Shown: piece after piece, positions 54,499 through 64,000 of the stretch
How positions within the stretch are numbered: the first letter of the stretch is position 1
Layout: every line of letters starts with the position of its first letter
NCBI GenBank assembly: GCA_025548565.1
Contig: JAJLPB010000001.1
Location: 186,001-250,000 of the forward strand
DNA: 64,000 nt
Direction of reading: 5' to 3'
From: Rugamonas sp. A1-17
GTDB taxonomy: Bacteria; Pseudomonadota; Gammaproteobacteria; Burkholderiales; Burkholderiaceae_D
Program-made: the position numbers and the translations under genes
The notes under the pieces: generated by a model
What the model saw: the letters and a program-made list of their open reading frames with translations, nothing else
What the model was told of the DNA's origin: nothing
Databases searched by the model: none

Positions 54499-56043
54499 AT
54501 GAAAAATGCACTGACCCTGAAACCGGGCGCGATGACCCTGACCGAACTGCGCGCCGTGTGGACCGCGGCCGGCCCGCTGGCGCTGGCCGCCGAAGCCTAC
54601 CCCGTCATCGAAGCATCCGCCGCCGCCGTGCGCGCCATCGTCGCCAAGGGCGACGCGGCCTACGGCATCAACACCGGCTTCGGCCTGCTGGCCAAGACCC
54701 GGATCCCGGACGACAAGCTGGAACAACTGCAGCGCAACCTGATCCTGTCGCACTCGGTCGGCACCGGCGAGCTGCTGTCGGACGCGGTCTGCCGCCTGAT
54801 CCTGCTGATGAAGATCGGCAGCCTGGCGCGCGGCTACTCGGGCGTGCGCCCGCTGATCATCGACACGCTGATCGCGCTGTACAACGCCGGCATCATGCCG
54901 GCCATTCCGGCCAAGGGTTCGGTCGGCGCCTCGGGCGACCTGGCGCCGCTGTCGCACATGACGCTGGCGATGCTGGGCGTGGGCGAAGTGCGCGTCAACG
55001 GTGAGCTGATGCAGGCCGCCGACGCGCTCAAGGCCGCCAACATCGCGCCGGTGGTGCTGGCCGCGAAAGAGGGGCTGGCGCTGATCAACGGCACCCAGGT
55101 CTCCACCGCGCTGGCGCTGCATGGCCTGTTCATGGCCGAGCGCCTGCTGGAAGCGGGCATGGTGTCGGGCGCGCTGTCCCTGGACGCCGCCAAGGGTTCC
55201 GATTCGCCGTTCGACGCCCGCGTGCACGAGGTGCGCGGCCAGCCGGGCCAGATCGCCGCCGCGTCGATCTATCGCCAACTGGTGAGCAACAGCGCGATCC
55301 GCGCCTCGCACCTGGTCGGCGACGAGCGCGTGCAAGACCCGTACTGCCTGCGCTGCCAGCCGCAGGTGATGGGCGCCTGCTGGGACATCATCGGCAACGC
55401 CGCCCGCACGCTGCTGATCGAAGCCAACGCCGTCACCGACAATCCGCTGCTGTTCAAGGACGGCGAGCTGTCGGTGGTGGTCTCGGGCGGTAACTTCCAC
55501 GCCGAGCCGGTGGCCTTCGCCGCCGACACGCTGGCGCTGGCCATCGCCGAAATCGGCGCGATCTCCGAGCGCCGCATCGCGCTGCTGATCGACGCCACCT
55601 TGTCCGGCCTGCCGCCGTTCCTGGTGCGCGATCCGGGCGTGAACTCCGGCTTCATGATCGCCCACGTCACCGCCGCCGCGCTGGCGTCGGAGAACAAGTC
55701 GCTGGCCCATCCCGGCAGCGTCGATTCGATCCCGACCTCGGCCAACCAGGAAGACCACGTCAGCATGGCGACCTACGCGGCGCGCCGCCTGGACGACATG
55801 GCGCACAATACCGCCGTGATCATCGGCATCGAACTGCTGGCGGCGGCGCAGGGCATCGACTTCCACCGCCCGCTGAAAACCTCGCCGCACCTGGAGCACG
55901 TGCATGCGCAGCTGCGCCAGAAGGTGCCGTTCTTCGACGCCGACCGCTTCTTCGCGCCGGACATCGAGGCGGCCAAAGGCATGGTCATGCGCGGCGAGTT
56001 GAGCGCGTCGTGCAAGGGTTTGTTCACGGCCCTGCATCCATAA
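54499..56043 (+). CDS. hutH: Histidine ammonia-lyase
   Basis: The 514-residue enzyme deaminates histidine to urocanate. The Ala-Ser-Gly triad that forms the MIO prosthetic group is at 144-146 in [12 protein letters not shown]. Other family stretches are YGINTGFG near residue 55 and [10 protein letters not shown]. Length is usual. Placed between hutU and hutG. Confidence 0.97.
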   Translation: MKNALTLKPGAMTLTELRAVWTAAGPLALAAEAYPVIEASAAAVRAIVAKGDAAYGINTGFGLLAKTRIPDDKLEQLQRNLILSHSVGTGELLSDAVCRLILLMKIGSLARGYSGVRPLIIDTLIALYNAGIMPAIPAKGSVGASGDLAPLSHMTLAMLGVGEVRVNGELMQAADALKAANIAPVVLAAKEGLALINGTQVSTALALHGLFMAERLLEAGMVSGALSLDAAKGSDSPFDARVHEVRGQPGQIAAASIYRQLVSNSAIRASHLVGDERVQDPYCLRCQPQVMGACWDIIGNAARTLLIEANAVTDNPLLFKDGELSVVVSGGNFHAEPVAFAADTLALAIAEIGAISERRIALLIDATLSGLPPFLVRDPGVNSGFMIAHVTAAALASENKSLAHPGSVDSIPTSANQEDHVSMATYAARRLDDMAHNTAVIIGIELLAAAQGIDFHRPLKTSPHLEHVHAQLRQKVPFFDADRFFAPDIEAAKGMVMRGELSASCKGLFTALHP

Positions 56044-56054
56044 AAGGAGGCGTT

Positions 56055-56843
56055 ATGGACTATCAGTTCAAAGCAGGCAGTATTCCCTTGCTGGTGTCCA
56101 TGCCGCACGTGGGCACCGACATCCCGGACGACGTGGCGGCGGCGATGACGCCGGTTGCCGTCGACAAGCAGGATACCGACTGGCACCTGGTGCGGTTGTA
56201 CGAGTTCCTCGGCGAGATGGGCGCGTCGACCCTGTCGGCGCGTTGGTCGCGCTACGTCATCGATTTGAACCGGCCGCCGGAAAACACCAACCTGTATCCG
56301 GGCCAGGACACGACCGGCTTGTGCCCGGTCGACACCTTCCACCGCGAGCCGCTGTACCGCGAAGGCCATACGCCCAACGAGGCGGAAGTGCAGCGCCGCC
56401 TGGCCGCCTACTGGAAGCCGTATCACGATCAACTGCGCGCCGAGCTGGATCGCCTGCTGGCGCTGCACGGCCGCGTGGTGCTGTGGGACGCGCATTCGAT
56501 CGCCTCGGTGGTGCCGCGCTTCTTCGAAGGCAAGCTGCCGGACCTGAACTTCGGCACGGCCGACGGCAAGAGCTGCGCGCCGGGCCTGAGCGACGCCATC
56601 GTGTCGCAAGCGCTGGCGCAGGAGCGCTACAGCGTGGCCGTCAACGGCCGCTTCAAGGGCGGACATATCACCCGCCACTACGGCCAGCCGGCCAACCACG
56701 TGCATGCGATCCAGCTGGAGATGTGCCAGTCCACATACATGGATGAGAAAGCGCCCTACGGCTACCGCGAGGACCGCGCAGGACACGTGCAAGGCCTGCT
56801 GCGGCAGATGACGCAGGCCGCCGCCGGCTGGAGCCGCGCATGA
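56055..56843 (+). CDS. hutG: N-formylglutamate deformylase
   Basis: The 262-residue product hydrolyses N-formylglutamate to glutamate and formate, the last step of the five-step route. Seen motifs: SMPHVGTDIP near the start, WSRYVIDLNRPPEN, LWDAHSI (metal ligands) and QLEMCQSTYM. A strong AGGAGG site lies before the ATG at 56055. Its stop overlaps the hutF start by 4 bases. Confidence 0.95.
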   Translation: MDYQFKAGSIPLLVSMPHVGTDIPDDVAAAMTPVAVDKQDTDWHLVRLYEFLGEMGASTLSARWSRYVIDLNRPPENTNLYPGQDTTGLCPVDTFHREPLYREGHTPNEAEVQRRLAAYWKPYHDQLRAELDRLLALHGRVVLWDAHSIASVVPRFFEGKLPDLNFGTADGKSCAPGLSDAIVSQALAQERYSVAVNGRFKGGHITRHYGQPANHVHAIQLEMCQSTYMDEKAPYGYREDRAGHVQGLLRQMTQAAAGWSRA

Positions 56844-58216
56844 ACCGGCTCTACGCGCGCAACGCGCTGTTGCCGGAGGGCTGGCGCAAGGATGTGCTGG
56901 TCGAGTGGGATGCGAACGGCACCATCGTCCGCGTCGACACCGGCGTGGCCGTGCCGGCCGGCGCGCCGCTGATCGCGCCGGTGGTGGAGTACGCGCTGCC
57001 GGGCATGATCAACCTGCATTCGCACAGCTTCCAGCGGGCGCTGGGCGGACGCACGGAAAAGGCCGGAGAAACCAAGGACAGCTTCTGGACCTGGCGCGAC
57101 CTGATGTACCGCTTCGCGCGCAACATCACGCCCGAGCACATCGAGGCCATCGCGGCCCAGCTGTTCTCCGAGTGCCTGCGCCACGGCTACACGTCGATGT
57201 GCGAGTTCCATTACGTGCAGCGCGCGCCGGACGGCGCCATGTATCCGCGTCCGGCGGAAACGGCGGAGCGCGTCGTCGCGGCCGCACGTTTGGCGGGAAT
57301 CGGCATCACCATGCTGCCAGTGCTGTATAGTTATTCCGGCTTTGGCGAAAGCGCCTTGAAGCCGGAGCAACAGCGCTTCAAGACCGATGCCCAGGATGTG
57401 CTGCGCATCGTCGAGGCGCTGGAGCCCCTGCGCGATGCGCGGACCGAGGTGGGCGTGGCGCCGCATTCGCTGCGCGCGGCGTCGGTGGCGCAGATGAACG
57501 AGGTGCTGGCGACGCTGCCGGGCGAGCGTCCGGTGCACATCCACATCGCGGAGCAGACGCAGGAAGTGCAGCAATCGCTGGACTGGAGCGGCAGCCGCCC
57601 GGTGCAGTGGCTGCTGGACCAGGTGGACGTGAATGAACGCTGGTGCCTGGTTCACGCCACGCACTTGGTGCGCGACGAGGTGGACCGGATGGCGCGGAGC
57701 GGCGCGGTGGCGGGCCTGTGCCCGACCACGGAGGCCAATCTGGGCGACGGCCTGTTCCCGCTGGAGCAGTTCCTGGCGGAGGGGGGACGGTTCGGTATCG
57801 GCAGCGACAGCCATATTTCGCAGAGCGCGGTGGAGGAACTGCGCTGGCTGGAATACGGCCAGCGCCTGCAGCACCAGCGCCGCAATATCGCGGTGTCGGC
57901 CGGGGAGCGCAACGTTGGCGACTTCCTCTGGCAGGGCGCCTTGCGGGGCGGCGCGCAGGCCAGCGGCAGGCCGGTGGGCGCGTTGGCGCCGGGCCGCCGC
58001 GCCGATATGATCGTGCTGGATGACCAGCACCCGAACCTGTACGGATTGGCGCTGGACGAGGTACTCGGCAGCTTCGTCTTCTGCGGCAATGACAACCTGG
58101 TCAAGGACGTGATGGTCGGCGGCCAGTGGGTAGTTCGCAATCAGCAGCACGTTGCGCAGCAGGCGATCGCTGCGCGCTTCAAGCAGACCTTGGCCGAACT
58201 GAGGGAGTTCCGATGA
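56840..58216 (+). CDS. hutF: Formimidoylglutamate deiminase
   Basis: This 458-residue amidohydrolase converts N-formimidoylglutamate to N-formylglutamate and ammonia. Metal ligands are HSH in NLHSHSFQRAL, the His in HIHIAEQ and HATHL, and the Asp in GIGSDSHIS. Its presence with HutG defines the pathway branch that releases formate rather than formamide. Overlaps both neighbours by 4 bases. Confidence 0.96.
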   Translation: MNRLYARNALLPEGWRKDVLVEWDANGTIVRVDTGVAVPAGAPLIAPVVEYALPGMINLHSHSFQRALGGRTEKAGETKDSFWTWRDLMYRFARNITPEHIEAIAAQLFSECLRHGYTSMCEFHYVQRAPDGAMYPRPAETAERVVAAARLAGIGITMLPVLYSYSGFGESALKPEQQRFKTDAQDVLRIVEALEPLRDARTEVGVAPHSLRAASVAQMNEVLATLPGERPVHIHIAEQTQEVQQSLDWSGSRPVQWLLDQVDVNERWCLVHATHLVRDEVDRMARSGAVAGLCPTTEANLGDGLFPLEQFLAEGGRFGIGSDSHISQSAVEELRWLEYGQRLQHQRRNIAVSAGERNVGDFLWQGALRGGAQASGRPVGALAPGRRADMIVLDDQHPNLYGLALDEVLGSFVFCGNDNLVKDVMVGGQWVVRNQQHVAQQAIAARFKQTLAELREFR

Positions 58217-58788
58217 CCCAGCTAATCCAGTATGCAAGCCTGCGGCCCGCACCGTGGAAAAACGGCGGCGGCAGCACGACGGAAATCGCCGTCTTTCCCG
58301 CCAGCGCCGGCTTTGAGGAATTCGACTGGCGCGTCAGCCTGGCGACCATCTCGCAAAGCGGCCCCTTTTCCTGCTTCCCCGGCATCGACCGGTCGCTGGC
58401 GCTGGTCGACGGCGACGGCGTGCTGCTGGATTTCGGCGACGAGCGCTATGTGCTCAGCCCCAGCGAACCGCTGATCGAATTCGACGGCGAGGCGGCGGTG
58501 CATGCCACCGTCACCGGCAGCCTGACCACCGATTTCAATGTGATGACGCGGCGCGGCCGCTGCCGCCACCGGCTGGAGCCGCGCGTGGTGCGTGGCGTCG
58601 AGCCGCTGCAGCGCCGCAGCGCCACCACGCTGCTGTTCCTGGCCGACGGCGAGAGCCTGACCGTGAGCAGCTCGCGCGAGCGCATCGCCATGGTGCGCTA
58701 CGACCTGCTGGTGATGGAGGCCGAAGAGCTGTGGTCGATGGAGGCCCAGCAGGCGACGGTGTTCGTGGTCGACATCATCAACAATTAA
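58213..58788 (+). CDS. hutD: HutD-family protein
   Basis: The 191-residue cupin-like protein has [16 protein letters not shown] near the start, [20 protein letters not shown] (20 residues) and [11 protein letters not shown], all HutD hallmarks. HutD is not an enzyme of the pathway; it is proposed to limit hut activity or bind formylglutamate. The ATG overlaps the hutF stop. Confidence 0.93.
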   Translation: MTQLIQYASLRPAPWKNGGGSTTEIAVFPASAGFEEFDWRVSLATISQSGPFSCFPGIDRSLALVDGDGVLLDFGDERYVLSPSEPLIEFDGEAAVHATVTGSLTTDFNVMTRRGRCRHRLEPRVVRGVEPLQRRSATTLLFLADGESLTVSSSRERIAMVRYDLLVMEAEELWSMEAQQATVFVVDIINN

Positions 58789-58802
58789 AGAAAGTAGCAA
58801 GC

Positions 58803-60017
58803 ATGTGGGATGTGTTGTTTACGAACGTGCACCTGGCCACGATGGCGGCCGATGGTTATGGTGAAATCCGCGATGCCGCCATCGCCGTCAAGGATGGCAA
58901 GATCGCGTGGCTGGGGCCACGGGCCGAACTGCCGCAAGGCGCGCTGGCCGTCACGGTGCACGATGGCGGCGGCTGCTGGCTGTCGCCGGGCCTGATCGAC
59001 TGCCACACCCACATCGTCCACGCGGGCAACCGCAGCGACGAATTCGAGGCCCGTCTCAACGGCGCCACCTACGAGGACATCGCTCGTGCCGGCGGCGGCA
59101 TCATGTCCACCGTGCGCGCCACCCGTGCCGCGTCGGAGGACGAGCTGCTGCGCCAAAGCCTGCCGCGCGTGTGCAGCTTGCTGGCGGAAGGTGTGACCAC
59201 GCTGGAGATCAAATCCGGCTACGGCCTGACGCTGGAATCGGAAGCGAACATGCTGCGCGTGGCGCGCCGCATCGGCCGCGAGCTGCCGGTCAGCGTGGCC
59301 GCCACCTTCCTCGGCGCGCACGCCTTGCCGCCGGAGTTCGCGGGCCGCGCCGACGACTACATCACCGAAGTGTGCGCGATGATCGCGCCGCTGGCTGCCG
59401 AAGGGCTGGTCGACGCGGTGGACGCCTTCTGCGAACGCATCGGCTTCTCGCACGAGCAGACGGAGCGCGTGTTCCAGGCGGCGCGCGCGCAGGGCCTGCC
59501 GGTCAAGCTGCATGCGGAGCAGCTGTCCGACCAGCGCGGTGCCGAGCTGGTGGCGCGTTATCACGGCCTGTCCGCCGACCATCTCGAACACCTGACTGAC
59601 GCCGGCATCGCCGCGATGGCCGCCGCCGGCACCGTGGCCGTGCTGCTGCCCGGCGCTTACTACTTCCTGCGCGATACCACGCCGCCGCCGGTGGCCGCGT
59701 TGCGCGCGGCCGGCGTGCCGATGGCGGTGGCCACCGACTGCAATCCCGGCACCTCGCCGATGACGTCCCTGCTGCTGGCGATGAACATGGCCTGCACCTT
59801 GTGGCGACTGACGCCGCTGGAGGCGCTGGCCGGTTGCACACTGCACGCGGCGCGCGCGCTCGGCCGCGAGCAGCAGATCGGCAGCCTGGAAGTGGGCAAG
59901 CGCGCCGACTTCGCGCTGTGGCGCATCGCCCGCCCGGCCGACCTGTCGTATGCCATCGGCCTCAATCCCTGCCGGGGCGTGGTCAATGGCGGCGTGTTGC
60001 GTTCGCCGCAGGTTTAG
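58803..60017 (+). CDS. hutI: Imidazolonepropionase
   Basis: This 404-residue amidohydrolase opens 4-imidazolone-5-propionate to formimidoylglutamate. Ligands are visible as [16 protein letters not shown], the His in [17 protein letters not shown] and the Asp in [10 protein letters not shown]. It is the last gene of the operon, 14 bases after hutD. Confidence 0.96.
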   Translation: MWDVLFTNVHLATMAADGYGEIRDAAIAVKDGKIAWLGPRAELPQGALAVTVHDGGGCWLSPGLIDCHTHIVHAGNRSDEFEARLNGATYEDIARAGGGIMSTVRATRAASEDELLRQSLPRVCSLLAEGVTTLEIKSGYGLTLESEANMLRVARRIGRELPVSVAATFLGAHALPPEFAGRADDYITEVCAMIAPLAAEGLVDAVDAFCERIGFSHEQTERVFQAARAQGLPVKLHAEQLSDQRGAELVARYHGLSADHLEHLTDAGIAAMAAAGTVAVLLPGAYYFLRDTTPPPVAALRAAGVPMAVATDCNPGTSPMTSLLLAMNMACTLWRLTPLEALAGCTLHAARALGREQQIGSLEVGKRADFALWRIARPADLSYAIGLNPCRGVVNGGVLRSPQV

Positions 60018-60101
60018 AGGAAGGCCTCGGGAAATTCTGTTTCGTTAGTTGTTGTTTCGGTTACAGTACCGGGATGCCTCTTCCAACGTAACAGGATACC
60101 C

Positions 60102-62759
60102 ATGTTTGTCATGAATTCTCTCCGCGCCGCCGTCCTGCTGACGCTCGGCGCGCAGGCGCTGGCCCAGGAGCCGGTGCCGCCCACGCCCGTTCCCCATGCG
60201 CCGGAAGTCCCGGTGGTCGCCACCACGCCCCTGCAGCCAGCGACAGTGCCGGCGCCGGCCGCGGCGGCCGCCGCCGCGCCCAAGCCGTTCGCGGACCTGG
60301 TGCGCGGGGCCGCGCATCTGCAGGGCTTTTTGAACCTGTACCAGAAAGAGGAAAAAGTCTGGATCGAGCTGCGGCCCGACCAATTCGACCGCCCGATCTT
60401 CATGACCGTGAACATGCCGAACGGGATAGGCGAACGCGGTATCTACGGCAGCCAGATGGGCATTAGCCAGGTGGTGGTGTTCCACCGCATCGGCAACCTG
60501 GTGCAGATGATCGCCAAGAATACCGAGTATGGCGCCAAGGCCGGCACGCCGCAGGCGCTGGCGGTGTCGCAGGCGTTCTCCGACAGTCTGGTGGCGATCG
60601 CGCCAGTGGCCAGCGGGCCGAATCCGCAGAACCGTGCGATCCTGGTGGAGGCGAACATCCTGCTGTTCGGCGATATCCCAAGTTTTACGACGCGGCTGGA
60701 GGCGGCCTTCCGCATGCCGTATGCGATGGACGCGCGCAACAGCAGCTTCCTGACCATCCGCTCCGACGAGACGATGACCGGCTTCCAGGTCAACGCGCAC
60801 TTCTTCGTGCCGCGCATCGCGGCGCCACCGCTGGTGATGCCGACCACGCCGGTGCCTATCCCCATGCCGCCGACCACGCTGCCGGATCCGCGCAGCATGT
60901 TCCTGGGCTTCTACTACAGCTTCATGCCGCTGCCGGCGCAGCCCATGCATGGCCGTGTCGCGGACGACCGCGTCGGCCATTTTGTCAGCACGACCTACGA
61001 TTACTCGGACGACGTGACGCCGACCACGTCGCGCCACGTCATCCAGCGCTGGCGCCTGGAGAAGCAGGACCCGGCGCAGGCGCTATCGGAACCCAAGCAG
61101 CCCATCGTCTACTGGCTGGACGCGAACATCCCGGAGAAGTACCGCGAGTCGGTCAGGCAGGGCATCCTGGCCTGGAACGAGGCCTTTGAACGCATCGGCT
61201 TCAAGAACGCCATCGTGGTCAAGCAGCAGACAGAGAAGGACCGCTTCGACACCATGGATGCGCGGCACGCGTCGGTGCGCTGGTTCGTCGGCAGCGATGT
61301 CGGCTTCGCCATCGGGCCGCGCCAGGTCGATCCGCGCAGCGGCGAGATCCTCGACGCGGACATCGGCATGTCCGACATCTTCGCGCGCGGCGCGCGCCGC
61401 ATGATCGGCGAGGACAGCATGCCCTTGCAGCAGCCGTTGGCCCTGCCGGGGCAGGAGGAACGCTGCGACTACATGCAGGAGTCGGCATCGGAGATGGGCT
61501 TCGCCATGGGCCTGCTGGAGGCGCGCGGTGAACTGGAAATGGGCAGTCCCGAGGCGGACGCGGTGGCGCAAGCCTATGTGCGCTCGGTGGTGATGCACGA
61601 GATCGGACACACGCTGGGCCTGCGCCACAACTTCCGCTCGTCGACCATCTACAGCTTGAAGCAGTTGCAGGACCCCGAGTTCACGAAGAAGAACGGCATG
61701 GCCGGATCGGTGATGGACTACACGCCGTTCAACCTGTCGCTGAAGGGCGAGAAGCAGGGCGAGTACGTGACGTCGACGCTGGGTCCTTACGATTACTGGG
61801 CCATCGAGTACGCCTACAAGCCGATCGAGCCGGCGCAGGAGAAGGAGGAGCTGGCGAAGATCGCCGCGCGCTCCAACGAGCCGCTGCTGGCCTTCGGCAC
61901 CGACCAGGATGCGGGCGGCTTCAATTCCGATCCGGACGTGAACGTGTTCGACCTGAGCAGCGATCCGCTGGCCTACTTCCAGCGCCGCCTGACGATTTCG
62001 CGCGAGTTGTGGGACCGTCTGCAAAGCCGCACGCTGAAGCCAGGCGAGAGTTATGAAACGCTGCGCCGCAGTTTCGACTACGGCTTCCAGCAGTTCGCGC
62101 GCACCATGCCGGTGGTGGTGAAGTATGTGGGTGGCGTGACCTATCTGCGCGACCATGCCGGCACGGGCCGCGCCACCTTCACGCCGGTGCCGCTGCCGCG
62201 CCAGCGGGCCGCCTTGCAGATGCTGACCACCAGCCTGTTCAAGTCGGACAGCTTCCAGTTCTCGCCGGCGATGATCAGCCGCCTCGGCGCCGATCATTTC
62301 GAATGGCGTGGACGCGCCGACGTGTCGGTCAGCGGTCGCGTGCTGTCCTTGCAGGCCGGCGCGCTGGACCAGCTGATGTCCGACGCGGTGGCGGTGCGCC
62401 TGCTCGATTCGCAGGAAAAGCTGGACGACCGCAAGCAGGCGCTCAGCCTCGACGAGTTGTACACCACCGTGCAGGATGCGGTGTGGAGCGAGCTAAAAAC
62501 CGGCAAGGACATCAACGGCATGCGCCGCAACCTGCAACGCGAGCATCTGAAGCGCGTGACGACGATACTGCTGCGCGCATCGCCGTTCACTCCGGCCGAC
62601 GCCCGCAGCCTGCAGCGCGAGAACGCGCTGGCGCTCCAACGCGATATCCGTGGCGCGATGGGCAAGCCGATGAGCCGCGAGGCCAAGGCCCACCTGTCGG
62701 AATCGTACGAGACGCTGAGCCAGGCCTTGAAGGCGGCCATGTTGCGCGCGGGCGCTTGA
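60102..62759 (+). CDS. Large exported zinc-dependent metalloprotease (DUF5117/DUF4953 type)
   Basis: The 885-residue protein has a short signal (about 1-21) and an Ala/Pro-rich linker. The following region contains LQGFLNLYQKEEKVWIEL, and the protease domain has the metzincin-type HEIGHTLGLRH starting at residue 499 and a later Met-turn-like SVMDYTPFN. Such proteins with DUF5117 before the catalytic domain are common in Bacteroidetes and some proteobacteria. Substrate unknown. An ATG at 60111 is an alternative start. Confidence 0.88.
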   Translation: MFVMNSLRAAVLLTLGAQALAQEPVPPTPVPHAPEVPVVATTPLQPATVPAPAAAAAAAPKPFADLVRGAAHLQGFLNLYQKEEKVWIELRPDQFDRPIFMTVNMPNGIGERGIYGSQMGISQVVVFHRIGNLVQMIAKNTEYGAKAGTPQALAVSQAFSDSLVAIAPVASGPNPQNRAILVEANILLFGDIPSFTTRLEAAFRMPYAMDARNSSFLTIRSDETMTGFQVNAHFFVPRIAAPPLVMPTTPVPIPMPPTTLPDPRSMFLGFYYSFMPLPAQPMHGRVADDRVGHFVSTTYDYSDDVTPTTSRHVIQRWRLEKQDPAQALSEPKQPIVYWLDANIPEKYRESVRQGILAWNEAFERIGFKNAIVVKQQTEKDRFDTMDARHASVRWFVGSDVGFAIGPRQVDPRSGEILDADIGMSDIFARGARRMIGEDSMPLQQPLALPGQEERCDYMQESASEMGFAMGLLEARGELEMGSPEADAVAQAYVRSVVMHEIGHTLGLRHNFRSSTIYSLKQLQDPEFTKKNGMAGSVMDYTPFNLSLKGEKQGEYVTSTLGPYDYWAIEYAYKPIEPAQEKEELAKIAARSNEPLLAFGTDQDAGGFNSDPDVNVFDLSSDPLAYFQRRLTISRELWDRLQSRTLKPGESYETLRRSFDYGFQQFARTMPVVVKYVGGVTYLRDHAGTGRATFTPVPLPRQRAALQMLTTSLFKSDSFQFSPAMISRLGADHFEWRGRADVSVSGRVLSLQAGALDQLMSDAVAVRLLDSQEKLDDRKQALSLDELYTTVQDAVWSELKTGKDINGMRRNLQREHLKRVTTILLRASPFTPADARSLQRENALALQRDIRGAMGKPMSREAKAHLSESYETLSQALKAAMLRAGA

Positions 62760-62798
62760 TGGTAAGCTCTCTGGATTGACTATCATTTCGGAGAGCGT

Positions 62799-64000
62799 GT
62801 GCAAGGACGATTGCTTGTTTGGCTGGCCCTGTTGTTCGGCGGCGCGGCGTGTGCCGCCGCGCCGGGCGACACGCTGCACGTGGGGTCGAAGCGCTTCACC
62901 GAGTCCTACATCCTGGGCGAGGTGCTGACGCAGACCGCCGCACCGCACGCCAAGGCCGAGCACCTGCAAGGCCTGGGTAATACCGCCATCGTCCTGGCGG
63001 CGCTGCAGGCCGGCCGCATCGATGTCTATCCCGAATACCTCGGCACCATCGACCTGGAGATCCTCAAGCACGCGCAGCCCGCGCCGCTGGAGCAGATTCG
63101 CCGCGAACTGGCGGCCATGGGGCTGGGCGTGGCGGTGCCGCTGGGCTTCAACAACACTTACGCGTTGGCGGTACGCGGCGGCGCCGACGGCCCGGCGAAA
63201 CTCAGCGAACTGGCGGCGCTGCCGGCGCTGCGTTTCGGCCTGTCGCATGAATTCATCGGCCGCGCGGATGGCTGGCCGGGACTGTCCAAACGCTATGGCC
63301 TGCCGCAGCGGGCGGAGGGCCTGGACCACGGCATCGCCTACGAGGCGCTGATGCAGCGCCAGGTCGACGTGATCGATATCTACTCCACCGACGCCAAGAT
63401 CCGCCAGTACGGCCTGCGCGTGCTGGACGACGACCGCGCCTACTTCCCGCGCTACGACGCGATGCTGCTGTACCGGCTCGACACGCCGGCGCGCTTCCCT
63501 GCCGCGTGGAAGGCGATCGCGCAGCTGGAGGGCCGCATCAGCGCCACCGACATGATCGCGATGAACGCCGCCGCCGAAATCGACGGCCAGAGTTTCGCCA
63601 ACGTGGCGCGCGGCTGGCTGGCGGCGCACCAGCCGCAGGCCGCCGGCGCCGGCAAGGCCATGCAGGCGCCGGTGATACGCGATGGCCTGCCGGCCAAGAT
63701 CTTCGACAAGAACCTGTGGCCGCTGACGCGCCAGCATCTGACGCTGGTGCTGGCGGCGGTGCTGCTGGCGTGCGTGGTCGGCATTCCGCTGGGCGTGCTG
63801 GCGGCGGCGTTTCCGCGCCTGCGGCAGGCGGTGCTGGGCTTGACGGGCGTGTTGCAGACGGTGCCCTCGCTGGCCTTGCTGGCGCTGCTGATTCCCTTGC
63901 TGGGCATGATAGGCACGGTGCCGGCGCTGGCTGCGCTGGTGGTGTACGCGCTGCTGCCCATCGTGCGCAACACCTGCACCGGCTTGCTGCAGGTGCCGGC
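62799..64000 (+). CDS. Osmolyte ABC transporter: binding protein fused to permease (3' end outside window)
   Basis: The visible 400 residues hold a signal peptide (about 1-22) and an OsmF/OpuBC-type glycine betaine/choline-binding domain (LHVGSKRFTESYILGEVL, GRIDVYPEYLGTIDLEIL, VDVIDIYSTDAKI) to about residue 285. A binding-protein-dependent permease follows (about 305 onward, LTRQHLTLVLAAVLLACVVG (20 residues), TVPSLALLALLIPLLG). The binding domain comes first and the permease second. I chose the GTG at 62799 (GGAGAG nearby); a TTG at 62811 is possible. The ATPase should lie beyond the window edge. Confidence 0.85.
   Translation, partial: MQGRLLVWLALLFGGAACAAAPGDTLHVGSKRFTESYILGEVLTQTAAPHAKAEHLQGLGNTAIVLAALQAGRIDVYPEYLGTIDLEILKHAQPAPLEQIRRELAAMGLGVAVPLGFNNTYALAVRGGADGPAKLSELAALPALRFGLSHEFIGRADGWPGLSKRYGLPQRAEGLDHGIAYEALMQRQVDVIDIYSTDAKIRQYGLRVLDDDRAYFPRYDAMLLYRLDTPARFPAAWKAIAQLEGRISATDMIAMNAAAEIDGQSFANVARGWLAAHQPQAAGAGKAMQAPVIRDGLPAKIFDKNLWPLTRQHLTLVLAAVLLACVVGIPLGVLAAAFPRLRQAVLGLTGVLQTVPSLALLALLIPLLGMIGTVPALAALVVYALLPIVRNTCTGLLQVP

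Overview
The window is GC-rich DNA from a betaproteobacterium. The gene set fits the Oxalobacteraceae (Massilia, Duganella, Janthinobacterium and relatives). Pointers are a trxA-rho-rpmE2 order, a PEP-CTERM protein, many long hybrid sensor kinases, a complete hut pathway that uses HutF and HutG, and REPIN-like palindromes. The genus assignment is inference from gene content, not from a search.

Layout. 0-2.1 kb: an isolated TraL/TraM-type pair with a truncated membrane-protein gene, then pncC. 2.4-6 kb: a REC-PAS-GGDEF-EAL-REC cyclic-di-GMP protein facing thiL. 6.3-8.7 kb: maeB followed by a perfect 41-bp-stem palindrome. 8.9-13.2 kb: gmd, rmd and two GT4 glycosyltransferases, a GDP-D-rhamnose glycan cluster. 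13.4-21.3 kb: signalling genes (an OmpR-type regulator and kinase; a MHYT hybrid kinase with a REC-HD-GYP partner) around an orphan alpha-oxoamine synthase. 21.3-25.8 kb: a Tat-exported alpha/beta hydrolase and a MacAB-like efflux system. 25.8-28 kb: small envelope proteins and a PEP-CTERM protein.

About 28.1-32.0 kb is visibly less GC-rich and holds a coiled-coil protein, a DUF3396 (type VI immunity-like) gene, two frameshifted genes, a small unknown ORF and the frameshifted tail of a serine recombinase. It ends at tRNA-Leu(CAA), so it looks like a decayed integrated island. 32.2-39.4 kb: an FtsH-like membrane AAA protease, tandem secreted paralogues, an ArnT-like glycosyltransferase, rpmE2, rho and trxA. 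39.6-44.3 kb: a 1433-residue hybrid kinase with a periplasmic NMT1/THI5-like domain and its stand-alone receiver.

44.4-60 kb is dominated by histidine catabolism. hutC lies at 44.4-45.2 kb on the minus strand, about 7.5 kb from the hutU-H-G-F-D-I operon. The operon promoter carries a 14-bp palindrome of HutC-operator type between its -35 and -10 elements. Between hutC and the operon lie ada with an overlapping 2OG-Fe(II) oxygenase gene, msbA, a PstS-like protein, a porin-like protein and an exported amidohydrolase. The window ends with a large zinc metalloprotease and the start of an osmolyte ABC transporter gene that fuses the binding protein to the permease.

I found no CRISPR array, rRNA operon, intact insertion sequence or clear new defence system. 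The least explained items are the NMT1-kinase, the decayed tRNA-Leu island, the REPIN-like palindrome, and the hairpin that occludes the start of the MHYT kinase.
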